Translations under genes and position numbers: made by a program
Notes under the pieces: model-generated
Databases searched by the model: none
Seen by the model: only the letters and a program-made list of their open reading frames with translations
What the model was told of the DNA's origin: nothing
Assembly (NCBI GenBank): GCA_052035955.1
Contig: JBPOHD010000113.1
Coordinates: forward strand, 1-5,199
DNA length: 5,199 nt
Direction of reading: 5' to 3'
Source of the DNA: JAEUNJ01 sp052035955
GTDB lineage: Bacteria > Pseudomonadota > Gammaproteobacteria > Burkholderiales > Rhodocyclaceae
Shown here: positions 1 through 5,199 of the stretch, piece after piece
Numbering within the stretch: position 1 is the first letter of the stretch
Layout of the letters: each line of letters begins with the position of its first letter

Positions 1-357
1 TCGGGACCGCCCCCATCGCGCCGCATGCGGCGCTCCCACAGGGACCGCCCCACCGGTTCTCGTAGGAGCGGCGGCCACGCCGCGATGCCTTTCGCAACAG
101 CCCCCATCGCGCCGCATGCGGCGCTCCTACAGGGACCGCGCCAACGGTTCTGGCAGGAGCGGCGGCCACGCCGCGATGCCTTTCGCAACCGCCCCCATCG
201 CGCCGCATGCGGCGCTCCCACAGGGACCGCCCCAACGGTGTTTGTAGGAGCGGCGGCCACGCCGCGATGCCGCCGGACCGTCCCCATCGCGCCGCATGCG
301 GCGCTCCCACAGGGACCGCCCCACCGGTTTTGTAGGAGCGGCGGCCACGCCGCGATG
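1..357. repeat. REP array: eight alternating inverted GTAG-type palindromes in ~91-bp tandem units
   Basis: Two 26-bp element types alternate. Type A reads GTAGGAGCG...GCGATG and lies forward at 62-87, 153-178 (GCAG variant), 244-269 and 332-357. Type B lies reversed at 14-39, 105-130, 196-221 and 285-310. On the minus strand B has the same outer bases but a different core; its tetranucleotide is GTAG in the copy at 105-130 and GTGG in the other three. Core A folds as GCGGCG-GCCA-CGCCGC and core B as GCGCCGC-AT-GCGGCGC. Starts of like elements are 91, 91 and 88-89 bp apart. Spacers are also conserved: about 21-22 bp beginning AGGGACCG between B and A, and 15-17 bp between A and B, with TTTCGCAAC in the first two. 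Bases 1-13 resemble a spacer, so the array probably extends leftward. The family is that of REP/BIME/REPIN elements mobilised by RAYT (Y1 HUH) transposases. No RAYT gene is visible. Roles could include transcript-end protection, gyrase or IHF binding, or none. Confidence 0.9.
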
Positions 358-491
358 CTTCTGCCGCTCCAGACCTGGCGTCACCGGGCGTCCCCGTTCC
401 GCGGGGTCCCGTGCCTGAGCGCCATGGGGGGCAGACGCCGTCGCCGTCCCGCCCCGCCAGATGCGCGACAATGGCGCTCCGGGAGGGCACC
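358..491 (+). other. Spacer between REP array and methyltransferase gene
   Basis: This is a GC-rich stretch with no convincing sigma70 or sigma54 promoter. It contains one short stem, CCCCG (392-396) pairing with CGGGG (402-406) across a 5-base loop, which has no T-run and is not a terminator. A GTG at 411 and an ATG at 471 are in frame with the downstream gene, but neither has a good Shine-Dalgarno sequence. Residues encoded between 411 and 491 (many Pro, Arg and Ser) look non-coding. The promoter for the methyltransferase gene may therefore lie here in a form not recognisable by eye, or upstream of the REP array. Confidence 0.5.
481..487 (+). promoter_or_regulatory. Ribosome binding site of the methyltransferase gene
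   Basis: GGGAGGG contains GGAGG (482-486), five bases before the ATG at 492. It is the only strong Shine-Dalgarno sequence near the possible starts (GTG 411, ATG 471, ATG 492), and it decides the start in favour of 492. Confidence 0.75.
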
Positions 492-1844
492 ATGGCGGCG
501 GAACAGAGCAAGGCGGCGAAGCGGCGGTACCACGACGGGGCGTTCCACGCCCGCTATTTCGCCGGCCACGGCATCGACATCGGCGGCAAGCCGGATCCCC
601 TGGCCAACTACGTCGGCGTCTTCGGCCGCATGCAGTCCGTCCGCACCTGGGACCTGGAGGACGGCGACGCCCAGCTGATGGCCGGCGTTCCCGACGCCTC
701 CTTCGACTTCGTCCATTCCAGCCACTGCCTCGAGCACATGCGGGATCCGGTCGAGGCGCTCCGCCACTGGGTCCGCATCCTCAAGCCCGGCGGCTACCTG
801 ATCGTCACCGTTCCCGACGAGGACCTCTACGAGCACGGCTTCTGGCCCAGCCGCTTCAACGGCGACCACAAATGGACCTTCACCGTCGCCAAGCCGGCCA
901 GCTGGTCCGCCCGCTCCGTCAACGTCGCCGAGCTCCTCCTCGGCCTCGCCGACCAGATCGCGGTCGAGCGCCTCGACCTGCAGGCGGATTTCTTCCAGGA
1001 AACCTGGGACCGCAACTTCGACCAGACCGGCACGCCCACCACCGAGTGCGCCATCGAGTTCGTCGCCCGCAAGCGCCCCCGGCCGCTGCCGCCCGGCGCC
1101 GCGCGGGAACTGCCGCCGGCCCTGGTGCACGCCAACCTGCCGCGCCTGCGCGATGCCGTGCTGGACATCCCCGGCACCCGCCTGCCCCACGGGGTCGTCA
1201 TGCCCTTCGCCAGCTATTCCCCCTGGCGGGCCGATGCCGCCTTTGCCGCCGCCTACCAGGCGATCCGTGGCCACACCCTGGTGGACCACTACCGCTGCTG
1301 GGGCCTCTGGCGGCTGGCCGGCCAGCTCGCCGCCGTGCCCGGCGACATCCTGGAGATCGGTGTCTGGCGGGGCGGCACCGCCTGCCTGCTGGCCCTCGCC
1401 TCGCGGGCGGCGGGCATCGACGCCGAACTCCTCCTGGCCGACACCTTCGCCGGCGTCGTCAAGGCCGGCGGCGAGGACAACGCCTACCGGGGCGGCGAGC
1501 ATGCCGACACCTCCGAGGCCATCGTGCGGGCCCTCTTCGCCGACCAGGGCCTGCCGGAACCCCGGCTCCTCGTCGGCACCTTCCCGGAGCAGACCGGCGC
1601 CGCCGTCGCCGACCGGCGCCTCCGCCTATGCCACATCGACGTGGATACCCGCGACTCGGCGGCCGACGCCTTCGACTGGGCCTGGCCCCGCCTCTCCCAG
1701 GGCGGCGCCGTCGTCTTCGACGACTACGGTTTCCACCGCTGCGAGGGGGTCGCCCGCTTCGTGGACGGCCTCGCCGGCCGGCCCGGCATGCTCTGCCTGC
1801 CCAACCTCAGCGGCCACGCCGTGGTCGTCAAGACGGCCGCCTGA
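492..1844 (+). CDS. Two-domain SAM-dependent methyltransferase (Methyltransf_11-like + TylF/MycF-like)
   Basis: The predicted product is a 450-residue cytosolic protein with two class I methyltransferase units. The N-terminal half (about 28-195) has a glycine loop GIDIGG (27-32) and the segment 71-113 with SSHCLEHMRDP, LKPGG and VTVPDEDLYE. That segment is typical of Methyltransf_11-type enzymes in polysaccharide and natural-product loci. A proline-rich linker follows (about 194-210). The C-terminal half (about 230-450) matches the TylF/MycF macrocin O-methyltransferase family: ILEIGVWRGGTA (286-297) for SAM, LADTFAG (315-321), then HIDVDTRDSA (381-390) and GGAVVFDDYGFHRCEGV (404-420), whose acidic residues correspond to the family's metal-binding Asp pair. 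Known TylF members methylate hydroxyls of sugar substrates using Mg2+. The substrate here cannot be read from sequence. Start 492 is chosen from its Shine-Dalgarno; an upstream GTG at 411 would add 27 low-complexity residues. Single TylF enzymes are about 250 residues, so this is a fusion. Both halves keep their SAM-loop features, so both may be active. No clear terminator follows the TGA. Confidence 0.9.
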   Translation: MAAEQSKAAKRRYHDGAFHARYFAGHGIDIGGKPDPLANYVGVFGRMQSVRTWDLEDGDAQLMAGVPDASFDFVHSSHCLEHMRDPVEALRHWVRILKPGGYLIVTVPDEDLYEHGFWPSRFNGDHKWTFTVAKPASWSARSVNVAELLLGLADQIAVERLDLQADFFQETWDRNFDQTGTPTTECAIEFVARKRPRPLPPGAARELPPALVHANLPRLRDAVLDIPGTRLPHGVVMPFASYSPWRADAAFAAAYQAIRGHTLVDHYRCWGLWRLAGQLAAVPGDILEIGVWRGGTACLLALASRAAGIDAELLLADTFAGVVKAGGEDNAYRGGEHADTSEAIVRALFADQGLPEPRLLVGTFPEQTGAAVADRRLRLCHIDVDTRDSAADAFDWAWPRLSQGGAVVFDDYGFHRCEGVARFVDGLAGRPGMLCLPNLSGHAVVVKTAA

Positions 1845-1944
1845 AAACCGGCGGTTGACGGCCCCGTTGAGGGGCGCCTGAGAACCATTCGCAACGCCCC
1901 CTCCGCGGCCTTCCCCGAATCGCCCGATAAGCCGCGCCAATACT

Positions 1945-1964
1945 GCGAAAGATCATCCTTTCGC
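1945..1964. promoter_or_regulatory. Perfect 7-bp inverted repeat, possible operator
   Basis: GCGAAAG (1945-1951) and CTTTCGC (1958-1964) are exact inverted copies separated by six bases (ATCATC). The 20-bp dyad overlaps the place where a -35 element would sit if GATAAT at 1980-1985 is the -10, which fits a dimeric repressor or activator site. It could instead form an RNA hairpin from read-through of the upstream gene. It lacks a following T-run, so an intrinsic terminator is unlikely. The symmetry is seen directly; the function is inferred. Confidence 0.45.
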
Positions 1965-1979
1965 GGTCCCGAATTGAAG

Positions 1980-1985
1980 GATAAT
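1980..1985 (+). promoter_or_regulatory. Candidate -10 element (GATAAT) for the surface-protein gene
   Basis: GATAAT matches the sigma70 -10 consensus at five of six positions and stands in one of the few AT-richer stretches of the window. No good -35 lies 16-18 bp upstream (the sequence there is near CTTTCG), so any promoter would be weak, activator-dependent or use another sigma factor. It would give a leader of about 130 bases before the ATG at 2121. Confidence 0.3.
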
Positions 1986-2069
1986 CGACCCTCCCCGCAA
2001 TGGGTTCTTGGCCGGCGCCGCAAGGGTGCGACACCAGGCCCGGCGGGCAAGGACAAATGAATTTTTCCG

Positions 2070-2101
2070 GCCCGGCGCACCCGCCCGACGGGGCGCCGGG
2101 C
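2070..2101 (+). promoter_or_regulatory. Strong GC hairpin in the leader, directly before the ribosome binding site
   Basis: GCCCGGCGC (2070-2078) pairs perfectly with GCGCCGGGC (2093-2101). Inside it CCCG (2080-2083) pairs with CGGG (2089-2092) over a CCCGA loop, leaving only A2079 bulged. This 13-bp stem ends eight bases before the Shine-Dalgarno of the next gene. A T-run (2062-2066) lies before it, not after it, so it is not an intrinsic terminator on the plus strand; on the minus strand the run following it is A, which also rules that out. It could protect the mRNA 5' end, keep the ribosome site open, or modulate translation. Confidence 0.5.
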
Positions 2102-2109
2102 GAATGCAC

Positions 2110-2115
2110 AGAGGT
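2110..2115 (+). promoter_or_regulatory. Ribosome binding site of the surface-protein gene
   Basis: AGAGGT matches the AGGAGGT anti-SD complement apart from one base. AGAGG ends six bases before the ATG at 2121, and the reading frame beyond that ATG is open to the window end. This supports 2121 as the true start and hence the absence of a signal peptide. Confidence 0.65.
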
Positions 2116-2120
2116 TCGCC

Positions 2121-5100
2121 ATGGCATACATCGACGCCGGCAGTCTGGACTCCACCGCCCTCGACCTGGGCACGTTCACCCACGTGGGTGCCCTGTCCTA
2201 CAACGGGACCGTCGGCCCCGCCGACCCGATGGATGTCCTCAAGGTCACGCTCGCCGCGGACTCGGACCTCTCGATCACCCTGTCCGGCCTCGCGGCCAAC
2301 CACGACGTCGACGTCGTCGTCACCGATTCCACCGGATCCCAGGTTTTCGGCAGCAGCCGCCGCTACGGCAACAACAGCGACACGTTGATCATCGCCAGCC
2401 TCGCCGCCGGCGACTATTTCATCCGCGTCTTCCCCTTCGAATTCTTCGGCGCCGGGCTCGATTACACCTACAACCTGGACGTCGCCGCCAGTGCGCCGAC
2501 CGTCTCCCGGGTCCGCTTCCAGGAAAGCTTCATCGGGATCGACGAGGACAGCAGCCTCGGCTATTCGCCCACCGTCGTGGTCCTCAACAGGTCAGGCAAC
2601 ACGGCGGGCGTCGCCACCGTCGGCTGGTCGGTGCCCCTGGCATCCCTCGGCGCCGGCAATTCGGCCAGCGCCGCCGACTTCAGCGCCGGCACCACCAGCG
2701 GCGTCGCCACCTTCGCCGCCGGCGAGGGCACGGCGACCCTGACCCTCTGGATCATGGGCGACGTGACGCCCGAGGGCAACGAGAGCTTCAGCATCGAGCT
2801 CAAGGATCCCTCGGCCGGCGTCATCCTGGATCCCATCGGTTCCACCGGCAGCGGCGCCATCTTCGACGACGACGGCTTCCCCTCCGTTTCCGCCGGCATC
2901 CGCGCCCTCGACAGCAGCGGCGCCCCCACCTATGGCACCGGCTACCTGACCGAGGGCAACAGCGGCACCGGCGACTTCCGCTTCGCCGTCACCCTCAGCG
3001 CGCCCCTGGCCAGCGCCCAGACCCTCGCCTGGCGGGTCGGCAGCGACGACGCCACGAAGGAGGATTTCGCCGGCGGCGCCATTCCCTCCGGCACCGTCAC
3101 CTTCGCCGCCGGCCAGACCCTGCAGATCCTGACCGTCCGCATCGCCGGCGACACCCTGGTCGAGGGCGACCAGAGCTTCCAGGTCGAGTTGCTCAACCCC
3201 AATTCGAGCGTCATCGTCGGCGACGGCAGCTACACCCAGGGCGTCATCGTCGACAACGACGACGACTTCGCCAACTCCGCCACCGCCTCCCTGGCCGACC
3301 TGGGCCTGGGCAATTCCCTGATCGGCAACATCTCCAGCGCCACCGACGTCGATGTCTTCCGCATCACCCTGTGGCAGGGCGTCGGCGCCCACTTCGCCGT
3401 CCAGCCCACGGGCTCCGGCTTCGGCTCCTTCGGCCTCGATCCGCGCATCGAACTGCTCGATGCGGCCGGCAACGTCGTCGCCATCAGCGACAACGGCGGC
3501 GGCGCCCTCTCCGCGCGCATCGGCATCGTGCCGCCGGCCGACGGCACCTACTACCTGCGCGTCTCCGGCACCGGCGGCAGCCAGGGCGAATACGCCCTGT
3601 CCACCCGCACCTCCCCCGGCGACGACCTGGGCGCCGCCGTCCTGACCCCCGGCTACCTGGCCCCGGGCGGCATGGTGGCCGGATGGATGGAGAGCACCCC
3701 TTCCATCGAGGACCCCGACAGCTACCGCACGGTCCTCGAGGGAGGCAAGCGCTACTCGCTCTACCTGCAGCATGCCGACGACCTGCGCCTGGCCGTGGAA
3801 ATCCTCGACTCCACCGGGACCGTGGTCCAGCCCGACAGCGACTATGGCCCGCCCCATACATCCCCGGACGGCTACGCCTACCGCAGCATCCAGTTCACGG
3901 CGCCCAGCAACGGCGACTACCTGCTCCGCGTCAAGGGCGTGCTGCCCGGCAGCAGCGTCGGCCAGTACCTGGTGTCCCTCGACCCGATCGACGACTTCTC
4001 CGGCACCGGCGCCGCCACCGGCCGCCTGGGCGTCCAGGCCCTGGGCAACTACGCCTGGGAAGCGGAGGTCTCGGGCAGCACCACGCCCAAGTACTTCTAC
4101 GTCTATCGGCGCGGCGCCCTGGACACCGGGACGACGGTCAACTGGACCCTGAACGCGCCCGGCGGCACCTCGGTGACCGGCACCAGCACCATGACCTTCG
4201 CCACGGCCGCCGACTTCACCGGCGCCATGGCGGGGAGCGTCAGCTTCCGGCCGGGCGAGATGTACGCGCTGCTGACCGTGCAGACGGTCGGCGACGGATC
4301 GGTCGAGAACAACGAGGCCTTCTCGGTTTCCATCACCGCCCCCTCCGGCTACGCCACCGAAGGCGGCGGCGCGGCCTTCGCCTACATCCGCGACGTCACC
4401 AGCACGGCGACCTCGACCTACACCCAGGTCTATTCCATTGTCAATGGCGCCGGCGGCTTCACCGAGGGCAATCCCTCCGGCACGGCGACCGCCACCCCGG
4501 CGGTCTTCACGGTCTTCCGCAGCGACACGGCCGCCGCCTCGGCCATCTCGTACACCGTCGGCTCGGCCAACTTCATGAACCGGGCGGCGGCGACGGCGGA
4601 GGACTTCCTGGCCGGCGAGTTCGGCGTTGTGAAGACCCTGAGCTTCACGGCCGGGCAGGTCTCCCAGACCCTGACCGTGCTGGTCGCCCGGGACACGGCC
4701 TTCGAGACCAGCGAGAACTTCTTCGTCACCCTGAACCCGACGAACACGGTGACCTCCACCATCGGCGCCTCCACCTCCGGCGCCACCATCGTCGAGGACG
4801 ACGCCCCCACCAACTACAGCTACAAGCTCTTCCGCCTCGACCAGCCGGAAGGCACCGGCTTCGGCGGCGGCTTCAGCTTCGTCGTCCAGCGGGCCGTATC
4901 CACCGCCGCCGCCACCCTGTCCTATGCCGTCCTGTCGGCTCCCTCGGCCAGCCTGGCCGGCGTCGATTCGGCGGACTTCGGCTTCTTCGACACCGGCAGC
5001 CTGCCCACCGGCTGGGTCACCTTCGCCGCCGGCCAGACCACCGCCGTCATCCAGCAGTTCTTCAACAACGACGAATTGCCCGAGGGCGACGAGCTGTTCC

Positions 5101-5199
5101 AGCTGGCGGTGCTCGACGTCAGCAATCCGTCGAACACCTTCCAGGCCCTGCCCACCCTCACCGTCACCCTGAAGGACGACGACGGCGACGTGGCCGGCA
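2121..5199 (+). CDS. Large PPC/Calx-beta repeat protein, probable type I-secreted surface or adhesin protein (3' end beyond window)
   Basis: The frame is open for 1026 codons with no stop, so the gene is partial. Modules by eye: PPC-like 16-125 (DPMDVLKVTL, AAGDYFIRV); Calx-beta 128-252 (VATFAAGEG, DVTPEGNESF, FDDDG); Calx-beta 255-382 (LTEGNSGT, EDF, GTVTFAAGQT, DTLVEGDQSF, VDNDDD); PPC 383-497 (DVDVFRITL, DGTYYLRV, GEYAL); PPC 500-622 (DPDSYR, NGDYLLRV); degenerate Calx-beta-like 623-758; Calx-beta 767-895 (FTEGN, AEDF, ETSENFFVTL, VEDD); Calx-beta 898-1022 (DSADF, VTFAAGQT, LPEGDELF, KDDDG). Calx-beta domains bind Ca2+ through their acidic loops; PPC domains are beta-sandwiches of secreted proteins. 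The N-terminus (MAYIDAGSLDSTALD) is polar, with no signal peptide or membrane segment. No cysteine occurs in the visible part, and acidic residues are common. These traits fit type I export using a C-terminal signal, which is not in view. No catalytic domain is seen. Adhesin is the likeliest role; a large exoenzyme with a catalytic domain further on is the main alternative. Confidence 0.88.
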   Translation, partial: MAYIDAGSLDSTALDLGTFTHVGALSYNGTVGPADPMDVLKVTLAADSDLSITLSGLAANHDVDVVVTDSTGSQVFGSSRRYGNNSDTLIIASLAAGDYFIRVFPFEFFGAGLDYTYNLDVAASAPTVSRVRFQESFIGIDEDSSLGYSPTVVVLNRSGNTAGVATVGWSVPLASLGAGNSASAADFSAGTTSGVATFAAGEGTATLTLWIMGDVTPEGNESFSIELKDPSAGVILDPIGSTGSGAIFDDDGFPSVSAGIRALDSSGAPTYGTGYLTEGNSGTGDFRFAVTLSAPLASAQTLAWRVGSDDATKEDFAGGAIPSGTVTFAAGQTLQILTVRIAGDTLVEGDQSFQVELLNPNSSVIVGDGSYTQGVIVDNDDDFANSATASLADLGLGNSLIGNISSATDVDVFRITLWQGVGAHFAVQPTGSGFGSFGLDPRIELLDAAGNVVAISDNGGGALSARIGIVPPADGTYYLRVSGTGGSQGEYALSTRTSPGDDLGAAVLTPGYLAPGGMVAGWMESTPSIEDPDSYRTVLEGGKRYSLYLQHADDLRLAVEILDSTGTVVQPDSDYGPPHTSPDGYAYRSIQFTAPSNGDYLLRVKGVLPGSSVGQYLVSLDPIDDFSGTGAATGRLGVQALGNYAWEAEVSGSTTPKYFYVYRRGALDTGTTVNWTLNAPGGTSVTGTSTMTFATAADFTGAMAGSVSFRPGEMYALLTVQTVGDGSVENNEAFSVSITAPSGYATEGGGAAFAYIRDVTSTATSTYTQVYSIVNGAGGFTEGNPSGTATATPAVFTVFRSDTAAASAISYTVGSANFMNRAAATAEDFLAGEFGVVKTLSFTAGQVSQTLTVLVARDTAFETSENFFVTLNPTNTVTSTIGASTSGATIVEDDAPTNYSYKLFRLDQPEGTGFGGGFSFVVQRAVSTAAATLSYAVLSAPSASLAGVDSADFGFFDTGSLPTGWVTFAAGQTTAVIQQFFNNDELPEGDELFQLAVLDVSNPSNTFQALPTLTVTLKDDDGDVAG
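3096..3119 (+). repeat. 24-bp exact direct repeat within Calx-beta modules (second copy 5016-5039)
   Basis: The 24 bases at 3096-3119 recur exactly at 5016-5039, 1920 bp later. Both encode VTFAAGQT, the conserved strand-turn of a Calx-beta module. A related 16-base stretch occurs at 2708-2723 (encoding TFAAG). The flanking sequences of the modules differ widely, so the identity reflects a conserved motif plus strong codon bias, or local gene conversion, rather than a recent whole-module duplication. Confidence 0.6.

Larger units (their letters stand above)
1845..2120 (+). other. Intergenic region with several dyads ahead of the surface-protein gene
   Basis: No gene is apparent here. The first part (1845-1925) holds a short stem, GCCCC (1861-1865) pairing with GGGGC (1871-1875), without a T-run, so termination of the upstream gene is not evident. 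The middle part is less GC-rich than the flanking genes and holds a perfect dyad (1945-1964) and a -10-like GATAAT (1980-1985). A further weak stem pairs CTTG (2007-2010) with CAAG (2021-2024) around a GC-rich palindromic centre. The last part holds a strong hairpin (2070-2101) and the ribosome binding site of the next gene. The length and structures suggest a separate promoter with a structured leader of roughly 130 bases. No known riboswitch class was recognised. Confidence 0.55.

Noticed and set aside
1..357. CRISPR-like regular repeat array
   Set aside because: The intervening sequences are themselves conserved, and the repeats alternate in orientation as GTAG-type palindromes. CRISPR spacers would be unique and the repeats direct.
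25..678. 217-codon open frame across the REP array
   Set aside because: It reads through tandem palindromes, gives a repetitive Arg/Pro/Ala product and overlaps the real methyltransferase start in another frame.
381..1502. 373-codon minus-strand open frame
   Set aside because: It lies opposite the methyltransferase gene, is an artefact of high-GC third positions, and has a low-complexity Gly/Val/Ala-rich product with no recognisable domain.
461..1858. 465-codon plus-strand frame overlapping the methyltransferase
   Set aside because: The product is an Arg/Pro-rich shadow. The overlapping frame carries clear methyltransferase motifs and the Shine-Dalgarno.
1855..1860. TTGACG as a -35 element
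   Set aside because: No acceptable -10 lies 16-18 bp downstream (CTGAGA region), and it overlaps short GC stems right after the stop codon.
1861..1875. GCCCC/GGGGC stem as terminator of the methyltransferase gene
   Set aside because: The stem has only five base pairs and no T-run follows, so it is too weak to call an intrinsic terminator.
1889..1902. REP spacer remnant (TTCGCAAC followed by a C-run)
   Set aside because: It resembles the A-to-B spacer of the array (TTTCGCAACCGCCCC), but no palindromic core flanks it, so chance similarity is likely.
2008..2023. Sigma54 promoter (TGGC...GC)
   Set aside because: The spacing between GG and GC is wrong and the TTGC half is missing.
2592..3857. 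421-codon minus-strand open frame opposite the surface-protein gene
   Set aside because: The Gly/Ala/Val/Asp-rich sequence mirrors the repeats of the real gene. It has no domain and comes from GC bias.

Overview
The window is chromosomal-looking DNA from a GC-rich bacterium. Third codon positions are almost all G or C, with GCC, GGC, GTC, CTC/CTG and ACC dominating. The left edge carries GTAG-type repetitive extragenic palindromes (REPs), which are best known from gamma- and some beta-Pseudomonadota (pseudomonads, xanthomonads and relatives). Together with the surface-protein type, this points to a GC-rich beta- or gammaproteobacterium. The genus cannot be told from the sequence.

Layout: (1) Positions 1-357 are a non-coding array of eight REP elements, four of each of two sub-types. 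They alternate in inverted orientation in a tandem unit of about 91 bp, and the array probably continues off the left edge. (2) After a 134-bp spacer, positions 492-1844 encode a 450-residue protein with two different SAM-dependent methyltransferase domains in one chain: an N-terminal Methyltransf_11-like half and a C-terminal TylF/MycF (macrocin O-methyltransferase)-like half. (3) Positions 1845-2120 are intergenic. They hold a perfect 7-bp dyad, a possible -10 element and a very strong GC hairpin just upstream of the next ribosome binding site. (4) From 2121 to the right edge runs one long open frame (1026 codons seen, no stop). It encodes a secreted or surface, Ca2+-dependent beta-sandwich protein made of interleaved PPC (bacterial pre-peptidase C-terminal) and Calx-beta modules, with no signal peptide and no cysteine.

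Working picture: the long gene looks like the N-terminal part of a large protein of the type I-secreted adhesin/RTX class, whose secretion signal would lie beyond the window. The upstream bifunctional methyltransferase resembles enzymes of sugar, glycan or small-molecule tailoring loci. Both genes point the same way, but 276 bp with its own possible promoter separates them, so a shared operon is not established. A link such as methylated surface glycan plus surface protein is inference only. No RNA genes, CRISPR array, transposase or complete insertion sequence was seen.
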